Shown: positions 1 to 8,838, numbered from the stretch's first letter. The stretch: 35,008 nt of DNA from Saprospiraceae bacterium (GCA_027488935.1 JAIYAP010000065.1:1-35008), one strand, 5' to 3'. The notes: a model not told the origin generated them from the letters alone. Translations and numbers: made by a program.

Positions 1-2
1 AG

Positions 3-71
3 CACATCGAAAAATACAAAGATGAACTCAAAACCCTCATGGCACCAAATTTTCAATTGTTCTCGGTTTAG
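3..71 (+). CDS. C-terminal tail of an ORF cut by the window edge
   Basis: Frame 3 is open from the first bases and ends with TAG at 69-71. It encodes about 22 residues (HIEKYKDELKTLM then APNFQLFSV) with a charged, helix-like composition that looks like real coding sequence. The start lies outside the window. It is too short to assign to a family, and an accidental open frame cannot be excluded. Confidence 0.3.
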   Translation, partial: HIEKYKDELKTLMAPNFQLFSV

Positions 72-189
72 CCGGGGATAGGTACAGGGTATTCAAAACC
101 ACTTCGCGTTGGCTATACACTTTCATACATTTGTTTCAAATCATGATATTTTAAAAAAGATATGCTGCATAATTCATGTTAACCAATGC

Positions 190-286
190 CCGTAGCAACG
201 CAACGACCTCGCTAGAGGTCGAACATTTGTAGCAACGTGAACCGCCCAAATACCCGCACGACCTCGCTAGAGGTCGCATATCACAA
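190..286 (+). repeat. Composite palindromic repeat, left cluster (two copies)
   Basis: Two identical palindromes CGACCTCGCTAGAGGTCG (7-bp arms, GCTA loop) lie at 204-221 and 259-276, 55 bp apart. The nonamer GTAGCAACG lies upstream of each (192-200 and 229-237). The order GTAGCAACG, palindrome, AAyATTTGTAGCAACG, variable spacer, CCGCA, palindrome, ATATC is matched in reverse complement at 34851-34930. This is a dispersed intergenic repeat. A GTAG motif 5' of a stem-loop recalls REP/BIME elements mobilised by RAYT transposases, but that link is an inference and no transposase is in the window. Confidence 0.8.
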
Positions 287-418
287 CGCAAATACCCCAG
301 CATCACCGTCTTTTTCAGCACATTCATTCAAATCATAAGAACTGATTATAGATTTTGCGCAAGCGTTGTCGTTCTTACAATCATTCAGGTGATTTTTCAA
401 ATATTCCATGAAACCCAT
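281..418 (-). CDS. Possible small protein (45 aa)
   Basis: An ATG at 418 (second in-frame ATG at 409) opens a 45-codon frame ending with TGA at 281-283. It starts 17 bp downstream of the stop of the exported protein gene on the same strand, so it could be cotranscribed. The product is acidic, without a signal peptide or membrane segment, and has three cysteines (in NDCKN, NACAK and NECAE). The composition is protein-like, but the end runs up to the flank of the palindromic repeat. I recognise no family; it may be a chance ORF. Confidence 0.25.
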   Translation of the reverse strand: MGFMEYLKNHLNDCKNDNACAKSIISSYDLNECAEKDGDAGVFAL

Positions 419-435
419 ATTTCACCCAAACAAAG

Positions 436-1137
436 TCAACAAGGGCCAATATACCCATAAAAAATAAAGACCTGCTTTGCGTTCAACAATGCCACCTGCG
501 CAGGAGGAATGAATTTCCTCCCATCTTTGCCTATTTGTAATTTGCGGGATAATTCTGCTACTAGTCGATACAATTCCGTGGACGAAATGTCCGGATTAAA
601 GTTGATGAAACAGGCGAAATGCCCTAACCCTTCGCCGTCCATCTCACTCAGCAGCAGTTCCTCATAATTGACCGGAGGCGTGCGACGAATGACTTCAATA
701 ATGGAAGGGTCAACTGCTTGAATACCATAAACTTGCCATTCATAAGCAGCATAAGCGGCATCCAGAAAAACCGTATATTTGATATCGCGCACCCGTAACA
801 CCTTTATGCGCGCCTTATCAACGCAACCGATAAAGAACTTTTGGTCTTTTTGACCACAATGCACGAGATAAATATGGTCATACACTTGAAAGGTCTGTTG
901 CTCGACATTTTTAGAAAATTGATTGATCAACATCATCTGAAATGCCTTATCCGAACAATATTCGTTCCTTCCGTTGGCATCTAAATTTTCATCATAGCCC
1001 GATATCGGCAGATACCCGACAAAACTTGATCCATTTTTGAGCACGAATTTAGCCTTGTAGACAATTGTTGCGCCTATATCCGCTTGCGAGGCTGAACAAA
1101 GAAGGAGTGCAAAGAAGAAAGAGAGGGTGATTTTCAT
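436..1137 (-). CDS. Exported protein of unknown function
   Basis: The 233-residue product begins with a clear signal peptide: positive N-terminus MKIT, a hydrophobic core rich in F and L, and a likely cleavage after ASQA near residue 19. The rest is soluble, with several cysteines (NEYCSDK, VHCGQ, IGCVDK, FACFI and the very last residue) that could form disulfides in the periplasm. The start is the ATG at 1137; the leader is A-rich without a Shine-Dalgarno site, as usual in this phylum. It lies 51 bp downstream of the helicase-HNH gene on the same strand, but base composition differs and a functional tie is not evident. I do not recognise the family. Confidence 0.75.
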   Translation of the reverse strand: MKITLSFFFALLLCSASQADIGATIVYKAKFVLKNGSSFVGYLPISGYDENLDANGRNEYCSDKAFQMMLINQFSKNVEQQTFQVYDHIYLVHCGQKDQKFFIGCVDKARIKVLRVRDIKYTVFLDAAYAAYEWQVYGIQAVDPSIIEVIRRTPPVNYEELLLSEMDGEGLGHFACFINFNPDISSTELYRLVAELSRKLQIGKDGRKFIPPAQVALLNAKQVFIFYGYIGPC

Positions 1138-1188
1138 TTTTAGATTTTTTTGGGCTTGGTGAGATATGAATTGTTTGTAACGCTTTGT

Positions 1189-3732
1189 TTAGTAAATCTC
1201 AATTTTGATATCCTTTAATCTATACCCGATGGATTTTATCATGTTTATAATTTCTTTTTTTACTAGTAAAATATTATCATCTGGGTTTGTCCCCATTTTA
1301 ACCTTTGCCTTCCAAATAGAATTTCCTTGATCTTTGGCTTCTACTGTGTCTTTTTGAACTGCATTGGTCTTATAATAGCAATTTATCAGTCTAGTAAAAT
1401 AGTATACTGGATGTTCCCTATCTGTTGTCTGAACATTTTGTAAGGACATTTTACCTTCAATATAGTTCGTTATCCTATAATTATGCGAATTTGATTTTTT
1501 TTCTCTGTTGCAAACCCCACATAAGGATTGATATAATTCCGGATTGTCATCATCTGGCTCATCTTCTTTAAATGAAACAATATGGTCTATCTGTAAATTA
1601 TTCGTCTTACCGCAGCATACACATTTATGCTCGTCTCTCGAAAATACCATTTTCCTGACCTCTTCTGTTGCTAATCTTTTTACATTGATTTTTTGGCTTC
1701 CTTCTGAAATACTTACAAATCCCTTTTTCATTCTCCTATAAACATTATCTTCATATTCATATGCTCGATAAAAATCCTCATAAGAAGGGAAAAGAACTTT
1801 TAAGAACGGATTTAATGAATTAAAATATATACCTTCAAGATAATTTTCGGTTTCATCTCTGCCGTAATTTTCTTGTCTAATATGTAATACATAATTTTTT
1901 ATATTAACATCGTTTTTTTGCTCAAAAGTAAAATACTCTGGTTCAATATTATTTTGCCCTAAATGTCTTGAAATTTGAATTAATTTTGATACTGTTGTTT
2001 TATCTTGTTCGAAATCATTATCCTTCAAAAAAAACCTGATTAATACTTCTGCTTTTTCAAAATCTAATTCTTCTTGCTCCCAAATAATATTTTTATAAGT
2101 AAAGAAATATTCAGAAATGTATTTATTGAAAACATATTCTTCTTGTTCTAAAATAATGATGTTTTCAATAAAGCTCTCTGTTGACTTTTGCCCTTCATTT
2201 GGCACTATTTCATCAGAAAAACTATCCGTATAACAAACCACAAACCAACCTATCGGTAATAAATTATAAATACTCGTTCCATATTCTTGATTTTGATATT
2301 CAAGTTCTAATCTGTCTAATAAATCTATTCGTATTAATTCAAAAGGTCTAAATCCCCTCACTTTTATTCCATCTGTTTCTATACCACCCAAAAACCTATT
2401 GCTTGCAAAGTGAATATGCCTATTCCAATTATCCGTAAACAATACAATATTTGCAGTTTGTTTATCGCCTCCTGCATTTTCCCCTCTTAATGCCCTACCT
2501 ATCATTTGAGTAAAAAGAATGTTGGAGTTTGTATCTCTTGTCAAAAATACTGTTTTTACATCTGGAACATCAACACCTTCTGCAAGCATTTTAACATTAA
2601 TTAAAACTTGCAAATCCCCATTTTTCTCTTTAAATTTTTCAAGATTAATTTCGTTTTCATCTAAAGTTCTACTGTTGATATAATTTATATTTTTATTGTT
2701 ATCTACATAAGAAAATATAGAAGCAGCAATTACTTTTCCTGCTTTTTTATTTATATAATTTTCTATTGTTCTACATTGATACCACCTATCTAGAAAAATA
2801 ATTGTTTTGCCAAATTTTTTTATATTATCACAATAATATTGTGCTATAAAGTCATTTCTTTCTTCATTTTTTGCAATTTCTTCAATAATATGAGTAGGTA
2901 TTTCTTGATGTTTAAAGACCACTTTTTCTACATCGCTATCCGATAATACTAATTTAAAATTGGTCTTTTCTTGTATGAAAACAGGATTCGCTAAAACTTT
3001 TGCATCTTCAAGTTCTTTTTTTGAAATTTCATAAATTATTTTATCGCAGAATATTTCCCAAAGCCACCCCCTTTGATTTTTATTAGTATAGGTTGGCGTT
3101 GCTGTTAAACCTAATAAGCAAACATTAGGGAATTTTTCAATTATTCCTGTTTTGCCATCTGAACCACCAATCAATAAGTTTCTTCTACCAAATGCTGGTG
3201 TATGATGTGCCTCGTCGTATACAATAAAAAGTTCTTCGTTTTTTCCATACTGGTCTATAAATTGCTTAAATTTTGTATTTATATTATCTTCCCAATTACT
3301 GATTGCAGTTTGTGAAGTTATTAATAAAATATCGTCTGAAAAATCAATTTGATTAGGGTTACTATGCCTGTCACTCCCTGAAACAACTCTAATATTTATA
3401 ATTTCCCTTTTATCTCTGTCTATTTCCAATATATTTTCCCTAAAAGTTTCCCTCGCCTGTTCAAGTAGAAATCCTTGATCGGCCAACCATAAAACCTTTT
3501 TATTCCTAGCAATTACATTTTTCAACAACCAATAAACTGCTGCATAGGTTTTCCCTCCTCCTGTCGGCAAAACCAAAAGTCCTCTTTTTTTTTCCTCTTT
3601 AAAAAAGAATTTAGTTAAGGCTTGATGCGCCAAAACTTGATGTTGTCTTGGTGTTTTTGAATTTGCTCTATTGATATTCTGCTCAAACTCATTTTTCAAG
3701 TTTAAGGATAAAATATTTTTGAAATGTTTCAT
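1189..3732 (-). CDS. SF2 (DEAH) helicase fused to C-terminal HNH nuclease
   Basis: The 847-residue product combines a superfamily 2 helicase/translocase with a nuclease. Helicase motifs are all present: Walker A PTGGGKT (56-62), DEAH (173-176), TATP (210-213), motif V KMLAEGVDVPDV (381-392) and motif VI QMIGRALRG (409-417). After some 270 residues of unassigned sequence comes an HNH domain: CVCC (C704, C707), DH at 716-717, and LCGVCN (C738, C741, N742), the usual zinc-ribbon HNH layout. The chosen start is the ATG at 3732; an in-frame TTG at 3765 adds 11 unlikely residues. The gene is far richer in A and T than its neighbours, which suggests horizontal transfer. No methyltransferase, specificity subunit or other defence gene is adjacent. 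A restriction-like anti-phage role is an inference; a repair role is possible. Confidence 0.85.
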   Translation of the reverse strand: MKHFKNILSLNLKNEFEQNINRANSKTPRQHQVLAHQALTKFFFKEEKKRGLLVLPTGGGKTYAAVYWLLKNVIARNKKVLWLADQGFLLEQARETFRENILEIDRDKREIINIRVVSGSDRHSNPNQIDFSDDILLITSQTAISNWEDNINTKFKQFIDQYGKNEELFIVYDEAHHTPAFGRRNLLIGGSDGKTGIIEKFPNVCLLGLTATPTYTNKNQRGWLWEIFCDKIIYEISKKELEDAKVLANPVFIQEKTNFKLVLSDSDVEKVVFKHQEIPTHIIEEIAKNEERNDFIAQYYCDNIKKFGKTIIFLDRWYQCRTIENYINKKAGKVIAASIFSYVDNNKNINYINSRTLDENEINLEKFKEKNGDLQVLINVKMLAEGVDVPDVKTVFLTRDTNSNILFTQMIGRALRGENAGGDKQTANIVLFTDNWNRHIHFASNRFLGGIETDGIKVRGFRPFELIRIDLLDRLELEYQNQEYGTSIYNLLPIGWFVVCYTDSFSDEIVPNEGQKSTESFIENIIILEQEEYVFNKYISEYFFTYKNIIWEQEELDFEKAEVLIRFFLKDNDFEQDKTTVSKLIQISRHLGQNNIEPEYFTFEQKNDVNIKNYVLHIRQENYGRDETENYLEGIYFNSLNPFLKVLFPSYEDFYRAYEYEDNVYRRMKKGFVSISEGSQKINVKRLATEEVRKMVFSRDEHKCVCCGKTNNLQIDHIVSFKEDEPDDDNPELYQSLCGVCNREKKSNSHNYRITNYIEGKMSLQNVQTTDREHPVYYFTRLINCYYKTNAVQKDTVEAKDQGNSIWKAKVKMGTNPDDNILLVKKEIINMIKSIGYRLKDIKIEIY

Positions 3733-3991
3733 TATATATGTTTTTTTGCAGGCATAAACTACCAAACTGTTGCAACTCCATCAAAGATTAACTTAGTAAC
3801 GATGCAATAATCACTCCAATAAATCAAGCACTTAATTAACAAGCCCCATCAAAAGGCCAATCACAGCAATCCAATAGCAAAAATACCCCCAATCCCCCAA
3901 TTGTCCAAAAAATCACCAAACTTTCCTCCAAAATTCAAATCCATAAGCCACAGCGGCAGGCTCCCCAAAAAAACCTACCGCCATAGCCCAT

Positions 3992-4057
3992 AAATCGGAA
4001 ATCAAAAATCCAATCAAAAATCAAAAATCGAACAAATCGGAAATCGGAAATCAAAAT
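3992..4057. repeat. Short-unit degenerate AT-rich repeat
   Basis: About 65 bp made of near-repeats of AAATCGGAAATCAAAAATC and CAATCAAAAATC follow each other with an irregular period of roughly 8-11 bp. The stretch sits directly after the stop of the propeller/phosphoesterase gene. An imperfect hairpin (GCGGCAGG at 3953-3960 with CCTACCGC at 3974-3981, one mismatch) lies just beyond. It has no U-run, so I do not call it a terminator. Confidence 0.6.
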
Positions 4058-4060
4058 CCC

Positions 4061-6787
4061 CTAATGCCCCTTCCGCATCTCCGCCTCATCATCCATTTTC
4101 CCACTCATCTCAATCTTCCGCCAATCAAACGTTTTCCCATAACGTTTCAGCGACTTCTCTGGCTGAAATACCTGCGGGTCGTGCGGCAGGGCTTTGTATG
4201 GACTGTAATCGGGCTTATCGGTAAAGAAATCGGTGAGCAGGCTCGCGGTGGCATCGTATTGGTTCACCGGCGGCAGGCCGAGGATGTGGTACATGGTGCG
4301 CAAAATGGAGCCAAAATTGGCATGGCGGTGCGACATATACCCTTTTTTCACATAAGGACCGGCCATCATCAGTACGCTGCGGTGGGCGTCAATATGGTCC
4401 TGGCCGCCTTGGGGGTCGTCTTCGGTGACGATCACGAGCATGTTTTTCCAGTACGGGGTTCCGGACAAAAACTGCAAGATGCGGCCTAAGGCCAGGTCGT
4501 TGTCGGCTACAAAGGAATGCACGTACGGGTAGCCGTCGTCCGGACGAGGGTCAGCGGCGTGGTCGTTGGGCAGTTGAATACCGATGAACGCGGGCATTTT
4601 ATCTTTACCTGTCAGCCAAAGTTCGGTGAAGGCTTTTTCAAACTGATCTACCCGAAACTGGTCGGGAATGTTGCAGTTGAAACCGGCATATTCCCGGCTG
4701 GTGTGGGCGTACACGGCTTTGGGCAAGGGAAACGGCACGGCGTGCGCGCTGCCGAATTCGGTGTTGTTCCATTCTTCATACGCGCCGGAAAACTCGTTGA
4801 CTTCCCCAAAATTGTAAAAAGAAACGTGGTTGCGCTCGAGGTTTTCCCAGATACCGCCGATTTCATTGTAATCTTCCGGGTCGATGGCGCCGGTGGATTT
4901 TGGGAAACGCCGACCGGGCGCGCTCGATAAGGGGGCAAAACGACCAGCGCTGGCGGAATTGGCCTCTACATATTCGTTCGGAATGGTGCCCATCATCCAG
5001 TGGTGGCCGTGGATGCTGGCATCGGAATCACAGTAAAAATTGTCGGACATCGCCCATTTTTGCCCAATTTTATGGTGGTTTTGGCTGATGCTTACTTTTT
5101 GCAGGGTGTCTTTTCCGGCGATGAGCGGTACGTCTACGCCAAATCGCGCCAGGGAAACGTCGCCTTTGCCGGTTTTGATTTGGGCAAACATTTCGTCGTA
5201 AGTCCGGTTTTCCTTGGTGATGTACACGATGTGCTGGATGGGGCTTTTGCGCATGCCGGGTTTGGCCGGACAAGGGTTTTTGCCGTCATCAGTCACATTG
5301 ACGGTTTTGAAGGTGTTGTTGAGGGTTTGTAAGGTCCAGTTTTTCAACAACGATGCTGATTGTACATTGTCGACGATTTGCAGCGTACCCAATTGAATAT
5401 CACCGATATAGGTGCCATAATAGGGCGCTACATAACCTTTGCCGCCATTGGGGCCAGCGCCATATCCGCGGGCTGAGAGAATAAATAACTGCTGGTCGTT
5501 TTTAGAAACTGCCACGCGGGTGGTTCCCCAGCCGGTTGGAATGAGCGCTTTTACTTTTTTCTGTGCTACATCAATCACGGCCACGGCATTGAAGCCCAAC
5601 AGGGCCACATACAGCGTTTTTTCGTCGTGCGAAAGGGTTAATCCGAAGGGCATCATGCCGCGGTATTTGCGCAGCAGTTGGGCGGTGGCTTTCGGAACGC
5701 CCGCACTTTGCGCAAAATCAGACAATTTGATTTCACCCACCATTTTGCCTTTTTTGTAGTCGATGATGCTGATCAGGTCGTTGGTGGCATTGGAAACATA
5801 GGCGAATTGGCTGCCTACCGCGACGGAATTCGGACTGGCGCCGCCAACAATTTCGGCATCTTCTATTTTTTCGCCGATCTGGTAGCCGGTTTTGAATTTG
5901 TTAACTACTTGATTTTGAGCCAGATCCACGACCCACACCGACATGGCTTCGTCGGCCAAAGCGTTGCCGAGGCCTGGAATCACGCGACCATCGGGCAAGG
6001 TTACGCCCATTTCGGCTTCTTTCGTGAGCGCGCCATACGCGGGAAACTGAAGCATCATGGTGTCTTTGTTGGTGGCTGTTACGCCGGGCAACACGGGGTA
6101 ATCGTACAAGCCGACATTGGCCACAAACGCGTATTTGCCATCGGGCGAAAGGGATACGCCAAACGGAATGCGACCCACCGGAATGCTGCTGGTGATTTTG
6201 TTGTCGGTAAGGCTGTAACGCACCAAGCGGTTGTTGCCCCGATCGAGCACCAGCAGTTCGTTGCGGTTGTGGTCGATGGCGATATCGGAGGTAAAGGAAT
6301 CTTCGTATTTGCGGCCCATGTAGTCGCCATCGATGGAAATTTCGCTTTTTTTGAGCAAAGTAGCGGGATCTATCACCAAAATAGTGCCTTTGTCACCACC
6401 ACTGAGGTAGGCCGTTTTGCCGTCTTTTGCGTATACCACGCCGAGAAAGGTAGCCGGTCCGACCGCAGGAATTTTACCATCCTGACTTGGGGCGTACAGG
6501 ATATTGTCTGGTTTGCGCGGATCCACCACCGTTACGATGGCGTTGTGGTGCAAAATCAGCACCTGTTGTTCGTCGGGCGCGAGGGCCAGGCCATACGGTC
6601 CGCGGGCGATGCGGGTGGTGTGGCCAGCAGGCGTCACAAAGCGGCCGCTGGGCAATACGCTGTATGTTTTGGGAGCGATGCGGCAATAGGCATCACCCGC
6701 AGGAACGGTTTGAATGGAGACCGTTTTTTGCGCAATTAATACGCATTGGGGCAAAAAGGCAATTAGAAGGAGGGCAATTAGACGCAT
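4061..6787 (-). CDS. YVTN beta-propeller / phosphoesterase bifunctional protein
   Basis: The 908-residue exported protein starts with a signal peptide (MRLIALLLIAFLPQ, cleavage likely near LIAQ). Residues about 40-480 form YncE/YVTN-type propeller blades, with repeats such as LAPDEQQVLIL, LSPDGKYAFVAN and LSHDEKTLYVALLG. From about 515 to 890 comes an alkaline-phosphatase-fold phosphoesterase domain (PF04185-like), with HIVYITKENRTYDEMF near its start and VTEDDPQGGQDHID and HANFGSILRTMYHI near its end; D, E and H residues there are candidate metal ligands. The architecture is known as bifunctional YncE/alkaline phosphatase family protein; the substrate is unknown. It follows the TonB-dependent receptor by 17 bp, so the two are probably cotranscribed. 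That suggests periplasmic processing of a ligand taken up by the receptor, which is an inference. Confidence 0.88.
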   Translation of the reverse strand: MRLIALLLIAFLPQCVLIAQKTVSIQTVPAGDAYCRIAPKTYSVLPSGRFVTPAGHTTRIARGPYGLALAPDEQQVLILHHNAIVTVVDPRKPDNILYAPSQDGKIPAVGPATFLGVVYAKDGKTAYLSGGDKGTILVIDPATLLKKSEISIDGDYMGRKYEDSFTSDIAIDHNRNELLVLDRGNNRLVRYSLTDNKITSSIPVGRIPFGVSLSPDGKYAFVANVGLYDYPVLPGVTATNKDTMMLQFPAYGALTKEAEMGVTLPDGRVIPGLGNALADEAMSVWVVDLAQNQVVNKFKTGYQIGEKIEDAEIVGGASPNSVAVGSQFAYVSNATNDLISIIDYKKGKMVGEIKLSDFAQSAGVPKATAQLLRKYRGMMPFGLTLSHDEKTLYVALLGFNAVAVIDVAQKKVKALIPTGWGTTRVAVSKNDQQLFILSARGYGAGPNGGKGYVAPYYGTYIGDIQLGTLQIVDNVQSASLLKNWTLQTLNNTFKTVNVTDDGKNPCPAKPGMRKSPIQHIVYITKENRTYDEMFAQIKTGKGDVSLARFGVDVPLIAGKDTLQKVSISQNHHKIGQKWAMSDNFYCDSDASIHGHHWMMGTIPNEYVEANSASAGRFAPLSSAPGRRFPKSTGAIDPEDYNEIGGIWENLERNHVSFYNFGEVNEFSGAYEEWNNTEFGSAHAVPFPLPKAVYAHTSREYAGFNCNIPDQFRVDQFEKAFTELWLTGKDKMPAFIGIQLPNDHAADPRPDDGYPYVHSFVADNDLALGRILQFLSGTPYWKNMLVIVTEDDPQGGQDHIDAHRSVLMMAGPYVKKGYMSHRHANFGSILRTMYHILGLPPVNQYDATASLLTDFFTDKPDYSPYKALPHDPQVFQPEKSLKRYGKTFDWRKIEMSGKMDDEAEMRKGH

Positions 6788-6804
6788 ATCGCTAAGTTAA
6801 TTTT

Positions 6805-8838
6805 TTACCAATGAAAGACTGCGGTGAACCAAACCGAACGGCCCACCCCGTTGATGCCGGAGCCGTGGGTGCGGTAATCGGCGTTTCCGAGGTTGAGCAG
6901 GGAGGCGCGGAAAGAAACCCGTTTTGCGTTCCAGCTGCCGTGCAGGTTGAGCACTTGCCAGCCCGGTGTGCCGCCTTTAGGAATGCGGTTGTCTTCGGTG
7001 TCGCCTTTGGCCAATCGGTCTTGTTTGCCCGCTGCCAGGCATTCTGCCGAAAATTTCCAGTGTGCCTGGGTGTATTGGAGCGCGAGACGGCCATTGACGG
7101 GCGGAATACGGCGCATCGGCTCGTTTTTGGTCTCGTTTTGTCCGTACGCGTACGTCACTTGTCCGCTTACCTCCAAGGCTGGCGTAATGGTATAGGCAAA
7201 ATTGGCTTCAACGCCTTGCACATACGTCACTTCCACATTTTCTTTTTGATACAGCGGGTAGCCCTGAATCGAATCGCTGCCTACGCGGTTGCGGGCAATC
7301 AGGTCGCGCAAATCGAGGCGGAACACATACAATTCAGACTGCCAGCGCTTGCTGCGGTGTTTCCAGCCGAGTTGTATTTGCTGGGAATGTTCTGGTTTTA
7401 AATTAAAATTAGGCTGTTCGTAGCGAAAATCGACGATGCCGAGGGTACCCAGGTCATCCACATTGGGCGCTCTGAAGCCGCTGTTAGCAGCAATAAACAG
7501 GTGGTCGGTTTTGCTCAAAAAACGCGAAAGGCCAATATTCCATACCAAAGCGGAAGGCGTAATTTCTGCCGTACCAACCGCCTCGTCTTTTACCTTGATT
7601 TGATAGGTGTTAAAACGCAATCCGGCATTTACCTGCCATTTGCGCCAGGTATAATCCTGCAACAAAAACAGGCCCACAAAGCTAAAGCGGGCATCATCGG
7701 GATACAATCCACGCTTGGGCGTAACCGCGCCGGTGCTGGTGTTTTTATCTTCCCGAATGCTGTTGACCAAATCGGAATAGGCTTCGGCACCTAAACTCAT
7801 ATTCCATTTCGGCAGCAATTGCCAATCTGATTGAAGGTTCAGGCCATAACTTGCTACTTTATCTTCCTCATGACGCAGGGTGGTAGAGCCATTTTTTTGG
7901 GAATTTCGGCCTTCCACGGTGGCTTGGCGAGAAACCAAGAGGCTTATTTTCTGCAAATATTTGCCGTACATGTTGCGTTCGGCACGCGCGTAGGTGAGTT
8001 GGCGCTCTTGCGGATCCATTTCATTGAGGGCAAAATTTTCCAATTGCACTTTATGGTACACCGGCACGTTGCGTTGGCGGAAGTACTGATGGGCCACGGT
8101 GAGCAGGATATCGCCGGGCAATTGTAGTTTTGTTTTGAGGTCAAAAGCCGCCTCTTCATAGCCGCTGGGGGTTTGGCGTCCGGTATTTTTACCGCCGACC
8201 AAATCGCCAAAATCGCGGCCGGTTGCGCCTGCCAGGATGGCCCATTTTTTTCCGGAAAAGGCCAATTCGGCGCGACCGGTGGTTTCCATGCCCTGGGTTG
8301 CGGCCCTGCCAAGTACCCGTCCGTGCAGGCTGGTTTTGTCGGAAAAAACAGGATCTTTGGAAAAAGCCTGGATTACCCCGCCCAGGGCATCGGAGCCGTA
8401 TTGCACCGAACCGCTCCCCCGCAAGTTTTCTACCCGATCGAGGCTAAATGGATCAATGGTGTTGAAATATTGGTTCGGACCATACCGAAAGGTGGCATTG
8501 GACAGGCGCACCCCGTCTATCATCAGCAGGGTTTGGTTGCCCGTAAGTCCGCGCATAAAAGGCGAACCGCCGCCATGATTTGTTTTTTGTAAAAAAATAC
8601 CGGGCGCTCCGAATAAAATTTCGGGGGTGGAACGATCCTGCTGCTGTTCCCAATCGCCGGATTTTAATACCCCGATGGCCTCCGAAATACGAAAAGCATC
8701 GGCAGGTTTGCGGCTGGCAGAAACCACGATTTCTGCAAGTCGGGTGCTGTCCTTGATATCCGTATTGGAAACGGTTTGGGATTGAATACTGCTTACACAT
8801 AGCAGCAGGCTGGCAATAAAAACGGAGGATTTTATCAT
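6805..8838 (-). CDS. TonB-dependent outer-membrane receptor
   Basis: The 677-residue protein has a signal peptide (MIKSSVFIASLLLCVSS), a plug domain at about 30-160 and a beta-barrel behind it. The plug shows FMRGLTGNQTLLMIDGVRLS and VENLRGSGSVQYGSDALGG, as in the BtuB/haem-receptor type. The chain ends in aromatic FHW, as expected for an outer-membrane barrel. There is no N-terminal carboxypeptidase-like domain and no SusD partner, so this is not a glycan SusC system. The ligand (haem, siderophore, cobalamin or other) cannot be told. It heads a two-gene unit with the phosphoesterase protein. A near-consensus -7 box, TACTTTTC on the minus strand at 8857-8864, lies upstream. Confidence 0.9.
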   Translation of the reverse strand: MIKSSVFIASLLLCVSSIQSQTVSNTDIKDSTRLAEIVVSASRKPADAFRISEAIGVLKSGDWEQQQDRSTPEILFGAPGIFLQKTNHGGGSPFMRGLTGNQTLLMIDGVRLSNATFRYGPNQYFNTIDPFSLDRVENLRGSGSVQYGSDALGGVIQAFSKDPVFSDKTSLHGRVLGRAATQGMETTGRAELAFSGKKWAILAGATGRDFGDLVGGKNTGRQTPSGYEEAAFDLKTKLQLPGDILLTVAHQYFRQRNVPVYHKVQLENFALNEMDPQERQLTYARAERNMYGKYLQKISLLVSRQATVEGRNSQKNGSTTLRHEEDKVASYGLNLQSDWQLLPKWNMSLGAEAYSDLVNSIREDKNTSTGAVTPKRGLYPDDARFSFVGLFLLQDYTWRKWQVNAGLRFNTYQIKVKDEAVGTAEITPSALVWNIGLSRFLSKTDHLFIAANSGFRAPNVDDLGTLGIVDFRYEQPNFNLKPEHSQQIQLGWKHRSKRWQSELYVFRLDLRDLIARNRVGSDSIQGYPLYQKENVEVTYVQGVEANFAYTITPALEVSGQVTYAYGQNETKNEPMRRIPPVNGRLALQYTQAHWKFSAECLAAGKQDRLAKGDTEDNRIPKGGTPGWQVLNLHGSWNAKRVSFRASLLNLGNADYRTHGSGINGVGRSVWFTAVFHW

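Larger units (their letters stand above)
1..435. other. Left-edge intergenic stretch
   Basis: No gene of normal size is present. The stretch holds the tail of an ORF (3-71), two copies of an 18-bp palindrome (204-221 and 259-276) within a composite repeat, and a 45-codon minus-strand frame (281-418). Bases 72-190 show nothing I can name. Confidence 0.6.

Noticed and set aside
190-286. CRISPR array suggested by the repeated palindrome
   Set aside because: Only two copies here, with a spacer that is itself partly conserved at the other end of the window, and no cas genes.
3733-3765. TTG start for the helicase-HNH gene
   Set aside because: The ATG at 3732 has the usual A-rich leader, and the extra 11 residues do not look like part of the helicase.
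5678-6739. Long plus-strand open frame (353 codons) opposite the propeller/phosphoesterase gene
   Set aside because: It is antisense to a clear gene with recognised domains; its product shows no domain or signal peptide and mirrors codon bias of the real gene.
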